From NCBI GenBank assembly GCA_016699815.1, contig CP065012.1, forward strand, positions 2,891,001 through 2,955,000: a stretch of 64,000 nt of DNA, given 5' to 3'. The stretch's first letter is position 1. Every line of letters starts with the position of its first letter. The position numbers and the translations under genes were made by a program. Below are positions 9,056 through 18,189 of the stretch, piece by piece. The notes under the pieces were generated by a model that was given only the letters and a program-made list of their open reading frames with translations, was not told where the DNA came from and did no database searches. The stretch is from Chitinophagaceae bacterium (lineage in GTDB: Bacteria; Bacteroidota; Bacteroidia; Chitinophagales; Chitinophagaceae).

Positions 9056-9077
9056 TGGCTAAGAAGGTAATTTAAAA

Positions 9078-9107
9078 CAAAATTATACTATTACATTAAT
9101 GTAACAA
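9078..9107 (-). promoter_or_regulatory. Promoter of the S8 protease gene
   Basis: On the minus strand a TTG (-33 element) is followed after 19 bases by TAATTTTG, matching the Bacteroidota TTG-N19-TAnnTTTG pattern. Predicted initiation near 9074 gives a leader of about 20 bases before the start at 9055. This is the best-formed vegetative promoter seen in the window. Confidence 0.7.
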
Positions 9108-9154
9108 CACATTCAGTTATTGTGTTGGGAAGATTGATTTTTTGGGAGCGCCTG

Positions 9155-9850
9155 TTATTTCTTCATTTTTTGCATAATGTCGTTCAGCATATCTATTTGA
9201 ATTTGCTGTATTTCCATAAGTTTTTCCTGTTGAACAACAATTAGATGATCGAGTTTTTCATGAAGTATCCTTATTTCCAGTTCACTTTTTAAATTTACCA
9301 TATAATCATTTTTTGCTCTTTCCCTGTCTTTTTCTTCCTGCCGGTTTTGGCTCATCATAATTACCGGGGCCTGGAAAGCTGCAAGGCAGGATAAAATAAG
9401 GTTAAGTAAAATAAAAGGATAGGGGTCGAAACCTTTACCTAACAGCCAAAAAATATTTATGACCATCCAAATGATAATAAATATAACAAAAAGGATTATA
9501 AAATTCCAGCTTCCGCCAAAAACGGCTACTTTATCCGCAAGTTTTTGTCCGGCAGATAAGTGATCCAGGGCTTCCTCTTTAAAACTATCGGAAATTATTT
9601 GGTTGTTTTTTAAATGCTCCAGAACTTTATTTTCAACACTTGTGAGCTCTCCTAATTCATTAGTTAAAGAGTTGCGAATATATTGCTCACGGTAGTTTCC
9701 TAATTCTGATAGTGATAATAAACTTGCATCATTAAATTCAGGGTGTTCTTTAATGATTTCTTCCATTATACATTTTCTTATAGATTTGCCGGTTACTTTT
9801 TCAGTTACCGGGAATTCACTTTTAGAAATATCACTAATGAAATGTTGCAT
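9155..9850 (-). CDS. DUF1003 family membrane protein
   Basis: A 231-residue protein. The N-terminal half is soluble. At about 110-165 there are two transmembrane helices (FIILFVIFIIIWMVINIFW and PFILLNLILSCLAAFQAP), followed by the conserved cytoplasmic MSQNRQEEKDR segment typical of DUF1003. The last 40 residues are a predicted coiled coil (LDHLIVVQQEKLMEIQQIQ). The function of the family is not established. It is a single gene with a candidate -7 element TAAATTTG on the minus strand at 9880-9887. It is divergent from the LOG-family gene. Confidence 0.85.
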   Translation of the reverse strand: MQHFISDISKSEFPVTEKVTGKSIRKCIMEEIIKEHPEFNDASLLSLSELGNYREQYIRNSLTNELGELTSVENKVLEHLKNNQIISDSFKEEALDHLSAGQKLADKVAVFGGSWNFIILFVIFIIIWMVINIFWLLGKGFDPYPFILLNLILSCLAAFQAPVIMMSQNRQEEKDRERAKNDYMVNLKSELEIRILHEKLDHLIVVQQEKLMEIQQIQIDMLNDIMQKMKK

Positions 9851-9931
9851 ATATTAAATTTAAGTTTACCAGCAGGAGGCAAATTTAATTTCAATTTTTC
9901 TATTTCTGATAATCTTCTGAAATAGGCTTCC

Positions 9932-9939
9932 TATATTTG
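9932..9939 (+). promoter_or_regulatory. -7 element overlapping the start region of the LOG gene
   Basis: TATATTTG matches TAnnTTTG and ends only four bases before the ATG at 9944. Initiation at the usual distance would fall on or next to the start codon, predicting a leaderless mRNA. No clear -33 TTG is seen. Confidence 0.4.
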
Positions 9940-9943
9940 TTGC

Positions 9944-10666
9944 ATGACAAATGTAAAGCAGGAAATTAAGTTTTTGGATGGCCCGCAAAGCCGCTGGAAA
10001 GAATTTACCTTTACCCTACATGTACTATCAGAATTTATTAAAGGCTTCCGGCACCTGCATTTTGCCGGGCCTTGTGTAACTATTTTTGGCTCAGCAAGGT
10101 TTAAAGAAGACCATCCTTATTACCAGCAAACCCAAAAACTTGCGGCAGAAGTGGCAAAACTTGGATTTACGGTAATGACCGGCGGCGGCCCGGGAATTAT
10201 GGAAGCCGCAAACCGAGGTGCAAAAGATGTAGGCGGGAAAAGCGTGGGTTGCAATATTTTGCTGGAGCATGAACAGCAACCTAATAAATATCTCGATAAA
10301 TGGGTGAACATTAAATTCTTTTTTGTAAGAAAAACTTTGCTTATTAAATATTCCTACGCATTTATTGTGATGCCCGGTGGTTTTGGTACTTTAGATGAAT
10401 TTTTTGAAGCAATTACCCTGGTCCAAACTAAAAAAATACAATCATTTCCTATTATTGTTTTTGATAAAGATTTTTATAAAGCAATTATTGCCCATTTTGA
10501 AAAAATGAAAGGGGTAAAAACCATAGCACCTGCAGATATCAACTTATGCTTTTTTACCAATTCCATTAATGATGCCATAAATTATTTGAAAGAAAAAAGT
10601 ATAGTAGAATTTAAACTTTCTTATAAAGTTGATAAGAAGAGATGGTGGATGTTTGAAGGCAGGTAA
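9944..10666 (+). CDS. LOG-family nucleotide 5'-monophosphate nucleosidase
   Basis: A 240-residue Rossmann-fold protein of the LOG / TIGR00730 family. The nucleotide-binding motif GGGPGIMEAAN (80-90) and the catalytic motif PGGFGTLDE (144-152) are intact. Characterised members hydrolyse the N-glycosidic bond of AMP-type nucleotides or cytokinin ribotides to release the base and ribose 5-phosphate. The exact substrate cannot be told from sequence. It lies about 100 bases upstream of the purine catabolic operon on the same strand; a role in supplying bases to that operon is possible but unproven. Confidence 0.85.
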   Translation: MTNVKQEIKFLDGPQSRWKEFTFTLHVLSEFIKGFRHLHFAGPCVTIFGSARFKEDHPYYQQTQKLAAEVAKLGFTVMTGGGPGIMEAANRGAKDVGGKSVGCNILLEHEQQPNKYLDKWVNIKFFFVRKTLLIKYSYAFIVMPGGFGTLDEFFEAITLVQTKKIQSFPIIVFDKDFYKAIIAHFEKMKGVKTIAPADINLCFFTNSINDAINYLKEKSIVEFKLSYKVDKKRWWMFEGR

Positions 10667-10764
10667 AATATTTGTTGAATGGAATGTATTTTTCTGTTTT
10701 ATTTTCACTGTCGATACGCTTTTTCAATCTTTTTTTCATTACCTTTAAACGATAACAGTTTCGC

Positions 10765-12171
10765 TTGCTCAAATTTATATTAAACGATAAGGATATTGCT
10801 GCCGATGTGCATCCTGGCACAACTTTGCTTGATTTTATCCGGTACCACCGCAGGCTCATGGGTACCAAAATTGGTTGCAGGGAAGGGGATTGTGGCGCCT
10901 GTACCGTTTTAATTGGCGAAATTACCAACAACAGGTTAGAGTATAATACAGTTACCAGTTGCCTTATGCCTTTGGGAAATGTAACAGGCAAGCATGTAGT
11001 AACCATTGAAGGAATTAACGTAAATTACTTAACGCCGGTACAGGAAGCCTTTGCCGAAGAAGGTGCATCGCAATGTGGGTTTTGTACACCTGGTTTTATT
11101 GTTTCGCTTACCGGTTATTGCCTTAGCGAAAATACTCCTGCTACTGCAAATGCCATTGACAGTATGAATGGAAATATTTGCAGGTGCACAGGGTACAAAT
11201 CTATTCAACGGGCTGCAGAAAGAATTACCCAACTTTTGCAGCAGCGAAATACCACTGCTTTGTCATTTGCAATTGAAAAGCAAATTATTCCTGAATGGTT
11301 TAACGGTATTCAGAAACGGTTAATTAAATTTTTCCTTGAGCCAGGGCAGCAGGTAAATAATACTGCAAAAAAATTGGGTGGTGGTACAGATGTATATGTA
11401 CAGCAGCATGATGAAATGACAACCCAGGACCTGCAATTTTTATATGATAAAAAAGAATGGAAATTTATTGAAGAAAAAAACGGAATTTGTGCATTTGGCG
11501 CCTCGGTAACTGTAGCAGATATAGCCCGGTCAATCGTTTTTCAGCAGCATTTGCCCCGGCTTAATGATTACATAAAGCTGGTATCTTCCACACCTATAAG
11601 AAATATGGCAACTATTGCAGGTAATTTTGTGAATGCTTCTCCAATAGGCGATTTTTCTATTTTTTTTCTGGCATTAAATGCACAGCTTACTTTATGCAAC
11701 GGCGATTTAAAAAGAGAATTGCCCTTGCGGTTGTTTTATAAAGGGTATAAGCAATTGAATAAAGATGAAAAAGAGTATATCGAAAAAATCAGTTTTCAGT
11801 TGCCCTCAAAAAAGCAGGTATTTAATTTTGAGAAAGTGAGCAAACGTACGCACCTGGATATTGCAAGTGTAAATTGCGCAATGCTGGTAAGCTCCGAAAA
11901 TAATATTATTAAAGATGCATCCATTGCTGCCGGTGGTGTTGGCCCCATTCCTCTTTATTTAGTCGCCTCCAGTAATTTTTTAAAAGGGAAAGAAATAAGC
12001 CTGGCTCTCATAAAAGAATTATTGCATAAAGTAAATGAAGAAATAAGCCCGATAAGTGATGCCCGGGGAAGCGAAGGTTATAAGCGGCTGCTTTTGGCGC
12101 AGTTGATAAAGGCGCATTGCATTAAATTGTTTCCAGCCCTGCCCGAAAATGAAATTTTATTTTTATCATGA
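10765..12171 (+). CDS. xdhA: Xanthine dehydrogenase, FeS/FAD small subunit
   Basis: The electron-transfer subunit of molybdenum xanthine dehydrogenase, which oxidises hypoxanthine and xanthine to urate. Two [2Fe-2S] domains are present: Cys38/43/46 (GCREGDCGAC) with Cys66, and Cys104/107 (QCGFC) with Cys139/141 (CRC). An FAD-binding domain (about 190-350) and CO-dehydrogenase-flavoprotein-type C-terminal domain follow. The start is a TTG at 10765; an in-frame stop at 10753 rules out anything longer, and the next residues LKFILND fit the family N terminus. It is the first gene of the purine operon and overlaps xdhB by four bases (ATGA). Confidence 0.95.
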   Translation: MLKFILNDKDIAADVHPGTTLLDFIRYHRRLMGTKIGCREGDCGACTVLIGEITNNRLEYNTVTSCLMPLGNVTGKHVVTIEGINVNYLTPVQEAFAEEGASQCGFCTPGFIVSLTGYCLSENTPATANAIDSMNGNICRCTGYKSIQRAAERITQLLQQRNTTALSFAIEKQIIPEWFNGIQKRLIKFFLEPGQQVNNTAKKLGGGTDVYVQQHDEMTTQDLQFLYDKKEWKFIEEKNGICAFGASVTVADIARSIVFQQHLPRLNDYIKLVSSTPIRNMATIAGNFVNASPIGDFSIFFLALNAQLTLCNGDLKRELPLRLFYKGYKQLNKDEKEYIEKISFQLPSKKQVFNFEKVSKRTHLDIASVNCAMLVSSENNIIKDASIAAGGVGPIPLYLVASSNFLKGKEISLALIKELLHKVNEEISPISDARGSEGYKRLLLAQLIKAHCIKLFPALPENEILFLS

Positions 12172-14414
12172 GGAATATAGATTCATATACACACACCCGT
12201 GGGGAATCTGTTTATTTAGACGATATACCGGAAATTGCCGGTACTTTAAATGCCGCTGTGTACGGTTCGCCGGAAGCACATGGTATTATAAAACAGTTGC
12301 ATTTAGATGATGCATTGGCGGTAAAAGGAGTAGTGAAGATTTTGACAAATAAAGATATTCCAGGAAAAAATCAAATTGGCGGTATTGTAAAAGACGAACC
12401 CTTGCTGGCAGATGGAGTAGTGCATTTTAACGGAATGCCTGTTGCCATTGTAGTTGCCGAAAATGCTAACGCTGCACATGAAGCAGTAAAAAAAATTAAA
12501 ATAGATATTGAACCGTTACCTGTTGTTACCCTTGCAAGGGTAGCGCAGCAAAATGGCGCATTAATCGTTCCTCCACGTACTTTTAAAATTGGAGATTCAC
12601 AATCGGCATTTGCTCAATGCAAATATATTTTTGAAGGTATTGCAGAAACCAACGGGCAGGAACACCTTTATATAGAAACCCAGGGCGCTTATGCAATACC
12701 TGCCGAAAATGGCGCCATAAAAATTTATTCCAGCACACAAGGACCAACTGCAGTTCAAAAACATTGTGCAGAAGTACTGGATGTGCCCATGCATAAAGTA
12801 GAAATTGATACAACAAGGCTTGGTGGCGGCTTTGGTGGCAAAGAAGATCAGGCAACAGCCTGGGCAATTTTTTGCGGATTAGCTGCTTACCTTTTGGGCA
12901 AACCGGTGAAATACAGTTTGCATCGTATGGAAGATATGCGGATGACGGGTAAGCGCAACCCTTATACCTCCGATTTTAAAATTGGCCTTGATGAAAATTT
13001 GAAGATTATTGCTTACGAAGCACAATTTTATCAAAATGCAGGCGCATCTGCGGATTTATCGCCTGCAGTTTTGGAACGCACTTTGTTTCATTGTACCAAT
13101 AGTTATTTTATTCCCAATGTAACGGCAACGGCTTATTGCTGTCGCACCAACCTTGTGCCCAATACGGCTTTCAGGGGCTTTGGCGGCCCACAAGGTATGT
13201 TTGTAATTGAAGCAGCCATTGCCAAAGCAGCTGAAGAACTGGGAGTTGATGCATCGGAAATACAAAAAAATAATTTACTGCAAACCGGCGATGAATTTTC
13301 TTATAGGCAAAAAGCAAATAGTGAAGCGCTTGCCTGCTGGAACGAAGCAGAACAGCTTTACCATTTAAAAAATTTAAGAAAAGAAGTAAAAGAATTCAAT
13401 GATGCAAATACCTTATTTAAAAAAGGGGTTTCTTTAATGCCCATTTGTTTTGGTATTTCTTTTACAAAAATACACATGAACCAGGCAAGGGCGCTGGTAC
13501 ATGTATATATGGATGGGAGCGTAAACATAAGTACCGGCGCAGTGGAAATGGGGCAGGGCGTAAATACTAAAATGTTGCAGGTTGCGGCAACTGTTTTTTC
13601 CATTCATCCCAATAAAATAAAAATAAACAGTACTAATACCTACCGTATAGCAAATACCTCACCATCGGCGGCAAGTGCTACTGCCGATCTCAACGGCATG
13701 GCAGTTTTAGAAGCTTGTTCAAAAATTTTAGAGCGTATAAAAAACCAGGCTGCAGTTTTGCTCCATACAAAAGTTGAAAAAATAGCTATCATCAATGAAA
13801 TGGTATTTGCAGATGGTGTTGCAACAGGCTTTAACTGGGACAAACTGGTTATGGAAAGTTACCTTAACCGTATTAGCCTCAGCGAACATGGGCATTATTC
13901 TACACCAACTATACATTTCGATACTGGCATTGAAAAGGGCCATCCATTTGCCTATCATGTATATGGCACTGCAATTACAAAAGTTACAGTTGATTGCCTG
14001 CGGGGTATTTACACTATTGATGAAGTAAATGTAGTGCATGATGTGGGTACTACAATGAACCCTATTATTGATAAAGGCCAGCTTGAAGGTGGGCTTGTGC
14101 AGGGAATTGGCTGGATGACTATGGAAGAAATCGTTTTTGATGAACAGGGTAAATTGAGGAGCAATGCACTCAGTACTTATAAAGTGCCGGATATATATTC
14201 TGTTCCGCAAAAAATGAATTTTGAATTTTTAAAAACTTCAAAAGACAACCTGGCCATATTTCGTTCAAAAGCAGTAGGAGAACCACCTTTGATGTATGGA
14301 ATAGGGGCTTTTTTTGCCATTCGCAATGCCGTAAAATCTTTTAATCCCAAAAGTTCAATTGGTTTTTTGGCGCCTATTACACCCGAAAAAGTTTTGCTGG
14401 GTTTGTATCAATAA
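12168..14414 (+). CDS. xdhB: Xanthine dehydrogenase, molybdopterin large subunit
   Basis: The 748-residue catalytic subunit that binds the molybdenum cofactor and hydroxylates purines. It has the aldehyde oxidase/xanthine dehydrogenase a/b hammerhead domain at the N terminus and the long cofactor-binding domain with GGGFGGKE, AFRGFGGPQG and the late motif AVGEPP that carries the catalytic glutamate (near residue 700). The length agrees with other two-subunit bacterial enzymes. The start overlaps the xdhA stop (ATGA), indicating translational coupling. The accessory protein XdhC, needed for cofactor insertion, is encoded last in the same operon. Confidence 0.95.
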   Translation: MRNIDSYTHTRGESVYLDDIPEIAGTLNAAVYGSPEAHGIIKQLHLDDALAVKGVVKILTNKDIPGKNQIGGIVKDEPLLADGVVHFNGMPVAIVVAENANAAHEAVKKIKIDIEPLPVVTLARVAQQNGALIVPPRTFKIGDSQSAFAQCKYIFEGIAETNGQEHLYIETQGAYAIPAENGAIKIYSSTQGPTAVQKHCAEVLDVPMHKVEIDTTRLGGGFGGKEDQATAWAIFCGLAAYLLGKPVKYSLHRMEDMRMTGKRNPYTSDFKIGLDENLKIIAYEAQFYQNAGASADLSPAVLERTLFHCTNSYFIPNVTATAYCCRTNLVPNTAFRGFGGPQGMFVIEAAIAKAAEELGVDASEIQKNNLLQTGDEFSYRQKANSEALACWNEAEQLYHLKNLRKEVKEFNDANTLFKKGVSLMPICFGISFTKIHMNQARALVHVYMDGSVNISTGAVEMGQGVNTKMLQVAATVFSIHPNKIKINSTNTYRIANTSPSAASATADLNGMAVLEACSKILERIKNQAAVLLHTKVEKIAIINEMVFADGVATGFNWDKLVMESYLNRISLSEHGHYSTPTIHFDTGIEKGHPFAYHVYGTAITKVTVDCLRGIYTIDEVNVVHDVGTTMNPIIDKGQLEGGLVQGIGWMTMEEIVFDEQGKLRSNALSTYKVPDIYSVPQKMNFEFLKTSKDNLAIFRSKAVGEPPLMYGIGAFFAIRNAVKSFNPKSSIGFLAPITPEKVLLGLYQ

Positions 14415-14441
14415 ATTTAAATTTACATGCACTGATTTTTA

Positions 14442-15770
14442 ATGCAACATTGGAATAAAATATATAGCCGCCGTTGTTGGATAAATAATCAATTTGTACC
14501 TGCAACAATTTCCATTGAACAAAATAAAATTGTGGGTATCCGGTTTGTAAAAGATGATGATGCAATAGATTTTGGTAATGCGGTAATAATGCCTGGCTGC
14601 ATAGATGCCCATGTACATATAAATGAACCCGGCAGAACAGAGTGGGAGGGCTTTGAAACGGCAACCTTGGCCGCAGCTGCCGGTGGTATAACCAGCATAG
14701 TAGATATGCCGCTTAATTCAAGCCCGGTTACAACAACCGTAGAAGCGCTGAATACAAAAAAAAATGCTGCTGCCGGTAATCTAAATGTAAATATTGGTTT
14801 TTATGGCGGTGTAGTTCCCGGAAATGAAAATGAAATTGATGGGCTTTGTAAAAATGGAGTATTGGGAATAAAGGCCTTTTTAACCCATAGTGGTATTGAT
14901 GAGTTTCCTAATGTTGAAAGGCAAGAATTGGATGCTGTAATGCCGGTGCTGAAAAAATATGGCATACCTCTTTTGGTACATTGCGAATTATCGGACGATC
15001 AACATAAAGCAGGATTAAAAAACCATCCCTCTGAGTATAATGCTTATCTTAATAGCAGGCCTGATGAATGGGAAATAAAAGCCATCAAATTAATGATTGA
15101 ATTGTGTACCAGGCACTATTGCAAAACTCATATCGTTCATGTTTCCTCTGCACAATCGCTGGGTATTATTGAAAATGCAAAAGCAACTCATTTACCATTA
15201 ACGGCAGAAACCTGCCCGCAGTATATTTATTTTTCAGCAGGTGAAATTAAAGATGGCGAAACAATGTATAAATGTGCGCCTCCTATTAGATCAAAAGATA
15301 ATAATGGGCTGCTCAAAATTGCTTTAAAAAAAGGTATCCTTGATTTTATTGCTTCCGATCATTCACCAGCACCGCCATACCTTAAGGAAATAAAATCGGG
15401 TAGTTTTGAAAAAGCCTGGGGTGGCATTGCCGGCCTGCAGTTTTTGTTAAGTGCAACTTTTACAGCACTTGCCGATACGTTGCCCCTGGAAAAAATTATT
15501 CCATTGCTTACTGCAAATCCGGCCTCATTCCTTGGTTTGGAAAAAAAAGGCAAGTTGGCAGCAGGCATGGATGCGGATATTGTAATTTGGCAACCTGAAG
15601 AAAGCTTTAAAGTAGAAACAGAAAATATATTGCATAAGCATAAACTTACGCCATACCTGGATAGGTTGCTTTATGGAAAAGTTATTGCAACAATGGTTAA
15701 TGGAATTGTAGTGTTTTATGAGAATAATATTATAAATAAAAATACCGGAACATGGTTAACGAAAAAGTAA
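14442..15770 (+). CDS. allB: Allantoinase
   Basis: Hydrolyses allantoin to allantoate. The 442-residue amidohydrolase has the metal ligands DAHVH (about residues 49-53, followed by NEPGRTEWEG), the lysine that is carbamylated to bridge the metals (GIKAFL, about 145), histidines in LLVHCE and HIVHVSS, and the catalytic aspartate in SDHSPAPP. The context between xanthine dehydrogenase and allantoicase separates it from dihydroorotase and hydantoinase, which share the fold. The 3' end overlaps the allantoicase start by 19 bases. Confidence 0.94.
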   Translation: MQHWNKIYSRRCWINNQFVPATISIEQNKIVGIRFVKDDDAIDFGNAVIMPGCIDAHVHINEPGRTEWEGFETATLAAAAGGITSIVDMPLNSSPVTTTVEALNTKKNAAAGNLNVNIGFYGGVVPGNENEIDGLCKNGVLGIKAFLTHSGIDEFPNVERQELDAVMPVLKKYGIPLLVHCELSDDQHKAGLKNHPSEYNAYLNSRPDEWEIKAIKLMIELCTRHYCKTHIVHVSSAQSLGIIENAKATHLPLTAETCPQYIYFSAGEIKDGETMYKCAPPIRSKDNNGLLKIALKKGILDFIASDHSPAPPYLKEIKSGSFEKAWGGIAGLQFLLSATFTALADTLPLEKIIPLLTANPASFLGLEKKGKLAAGMDADIVIWQPEESFKVETENILHKHKLTPYLDRLLYGKVIATMVNGIVVFYENNIINKNTGTWLTKK

Positions 15771-16780
15771 AAGAAGTTTTTAAAGATGAGCCACTATTTA
15801 CGAAACTCACCGACCTGGCCGCCGAAAAACTTGGCGGTAAAACCCTGTATTGCACCGATGATTTTTTTGCCGAAAAAGAAAATCTTATAAAACCCGGCCG
15901 TGGGGTTTTTATTGCCGAAAAATTTACCGACAGGGGTAAATGGATGGATGGCTGGGAAAGCAAGCGCAAAAGGATTGCCGGCCATGATTGGGTAGTAATT
16001 CAACTGGCAACCCAGGGCATTATAAAAGGTTTGGATATAGATACAAATTTTTTCCTGGGCAACCATCCTCCGTTTGCTTCTGTGGAAGCTGTAAATATTG
16101 ATAACAAAACCGAAGTGGAAAATTGGGATGAACTACCCTGGGTGGAAGTAGTTTCCAAAAATTCTTTGGATGCAGGCAGCCATAATTATTTTGAAGTGGT
16201 AAATGAAAATATTTTTACGCATCTGCGGTTGCACATTTATCCCGATGGAGGAGTGGCAAGATTCAGGGTTTATGGAAATGTGTTTATAGACTGGAGCAAA
16301 GTAGCTGAAAATGAAGAAATAGACCTGGCTTCTGTTTTGTGGGGCGCCAGCCCATTAGCTTGCAACGATATGTTTTTTAGTTCTATGGAAAACCTTTTAT
16401 TGCCGGGCAAAGGCATTAATATGGGCGATGGTTGGGAAACCAAAAGAAACCGTACTGCCAATAATAAAGATTGGGTAATTATTAAACTGGGCATACCCGG
16501 GGTTATAGATAAAATTGTTGTGGATACGGCACATTTTAAAGGCAACTATCCCGATTGCTGCACTTTAGAAGCCTGTAATTGCCATAATGATAAAGATGTA
16601 TTGGAAGATAAAGTAAATTGGGTTACTATTTTGCCTTCGCAAAAATTAGAAGCCGATGCAGAACATACTTTTGAAAAAGAAATTGCCCAAAATCCAGTTT
16701 GTACACACGTTCGCCTCAATATTTTTCCCGATGGCGGCGTAAGCAGGCTAAGGTTGTGGGGTAAAAAACAAGCATATTAA
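15752..16780 (+). CDS. alc: Allantoicase
   Basis: Converts allantoate to ureidoglycolate and urea. The 342 residues form the two repeated jelly-roll domains of the family: each half has a copy of the GWE(S/T)KR(K/N)R motif followed by DWV(V/I)I, and a distal copy of FPDGGV or YPDGGV with an R-L/F-R signature. The start at 15752 lies inside the end of the allantoinase gene; the stop codon TAA is immediately followed by the ATG of puuD. Ureidoglycolate then needs a lyase or hydrolase, which is not encoded in this window. Confidence 0.94.
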   Translation: MVNEKVKEVFKDEPLFTKLTDLAAEKLGGKTLYCTDDFFAEKENLIKPGRGVFIAEKFTDRGKWMDGWESKRKRIAGHDWVVIQLATQGIIKGLDIDTNFFLGNHPPFASVEAVNIDNKTEVENWDELPWVEVVSKNSLDAGSHNYFEVVNENIFTHLRLHIYPDGGVARFRVYGNVFIDWSKVAENEEIDLASVLWGASPLACNDMFFSSMENLLLPGKGINMGDGWETKRNRTANNKDWVIIKLGIPGVIDKIVVDTAHFKGNYPDCCTLEACNCHNDKDVLEDKVNWVTILPSQKLEADAEHTFEKEIAQNPVCTHVRLNIFPDGGVSRLRLWGKKQAY

Positions 16781-18172
16781 ATGTTACCGGTAATATTAAT
16801 TTTTATTTTAACGGCGATCCTTACAGTGCTGGTTGTAATTTCCTATTACCTCCCATCTGACCATGCTATACAGTCAAATGAAAAACTTGGTGGCCAGTTT
16901 GGGCAAACGAAAAACTACGTTTATACCAGTATTATTTTAATAAGTGTGGCGATGGTGGCCGCTGTATATATTTGGCTTAAAGATACCATTTGGGCAGGGC
17001 ATGTAATGGAGTGGCTGAATATTGTAATAAGGTTGATGCACATTACATTTGGTATTGCATGGATTGGCGCTTCATTTTATTTTGTTTTTTTGGAAAATGC
17101 TTTAAACCGAACTGAGGGCGTAAGGGACGAACTAGCCGGCAACCTTTGGGCAATACATGGCGGCGGGTTTTACTACTTAGAGAAATATAAAGTGGCGCCT
17201 AAGCAAATACCCAAGGCATTGCACTGGTTTAAGTATGAAGCTTATTTTACCTGGGTAACAGGTTTCTGCCTTTTATTTGTAGTGTATTATTTTAATGCTT
17301 CGGCACAACTTGTAGATAAAAATATCCTGGATATTTCTTCTATGCAGGCCATTACAATTGGCGTTTTATCTTTAGCTATTGCATGGTTAATTTATGATTT
17401 ATTGTGTAAATCGCCACTGGTAAAAAATAAATTTTTATTTTTAATAACCGGCTTAATTATATGCACTGCTTTTGCTGTTTTTTACAGTAAGGTTTTTGCC
17501 GCAAGGGCTGCTTATATCCATTTTGGCGCCATGCTGGGTACCATTATGGCTGCCAATGTTTTTTTTGTAATTATCCCCTCCCAAAAAGCAATGGTAAAGG
17601 CCGCTAAACTGGGGTTGCCGCTCAATGCACAATTGGGGAAAAATGCCGGTTTACGTTCTTTACATAACAACTATTTTACACTTCCTGTTTTGTTTGTTAT
17701 GATCAGCAATCATTTTCCATCTACATTTGGGTATAAACAACCCTGGTTGATTTTAATGCTCATAACTTTGGGTGTTGTAGGAGTGAAACATTTTTTGAAC
17801 CTTAGGGAGAAAGGGCAATATTCCGTTTGGGTAATGCCTGTTTCTATTTTAATCTTATTGTCTGCTGCATATATTTCTGCGCCAGCAAAACCCGGCGAAT
17901 GTAAAAATGAAGTGAGTATTGCAGAGGTTAATAATATTATTCAGCAGCGGTGCATACAATGCCATTCTTCAAAGCCAACAGACGAGGTGTACACCACTGC
18001 CCCCAATGGCGTGATGTATGATACGCCTGAAAGTATTGCAAAATATAAAGACAAAATATTGCAAAGGGTAGTACTTACCAAAAGTATGCCGCAAAACAAT
18101 AAAACCAATATGACGGAAGAAGAAAGGGAACTCATCCGGTGCTGGATATCCCAGGGTGCTTTGTTAAAATAA
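16781..18172 (+). CDS. puuD: Membrane-bound urate oxidase with fused cytochrome c domain
   Basis: A PuuD-type urate hydroxylase, which oxidises urate to 5-hydroxyisourate without producing hydrogen peroxide. About eight or nine transmembrane helices cover residues 1-365, with conserved histidines in RLMHITFGIAWIGASF and in YIHFGAMLG. The C-terminal 75 residues are a cytochrome c domain with the haem motif CIQCH (391-395) and a candidate methionine ligand in KSMPQ. Electrons therefore probably enter the respiratory chain. No soluble uricase is present. The start codon directly abuts the allantoicase stop; the 3' end overlaps a GTG-initiated extension of the next gene that is not its likely start. 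Confidence 0.92.
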   Translation: MLPVILIFILTAILTVLVVISYYLPSDHAIQSNEKLGGQFGQTKNYVYTSIILISVAMVAAVYIWLKDTIWAGHVMEWLNIVIRLMHITFGIAWIGASFYFVFLENALNRTEGVRDELAGNLWAIHGGGFYYLEKYKVAPKQIPKALHWFKYEAYFTWVTGFCLLFVVYYFNASAQLVDKNILDISSMQAITIGVLSLAIAWLIYDLLCKSPLVKNKFLFLITGLIICTAFAVFYSKVFAARAAYIHFGAMLGTIMAANVFFVIIPSQKAMVKAAKLGLPLNAQLGKNAGLRSLHNNYFTLPVLFVMISNHFPSTFGYKQPWLILMLITLGVVGVKHFLNLREKGQYSVWVMPVSILILLSAAYISAPAKPGECKNEVSIAEVNNIIQQRCIQCHSSKPTDEVYTTAPNGVMYDTPESIAKYKDKILQRVVLTKSMPQNNKTNMTEEERELIRCWISQGALLK

Positions 18173-18189
18173 CCGATAATATTTTAGTT

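Noticed and set aside
13728..14210. 160-codon minus-strand frame inside xdhB
   Set aside because: Antisense shadow of a strongly conserved catalytic subunit; composition is not that of a real protein.
18139..18189. GTG start for the OHCU/HIU fusion
   Set aside because: The extension lies inside puuD, in another frame, and does not resemble OHCU decarboxylases; ATG 18190 fits.
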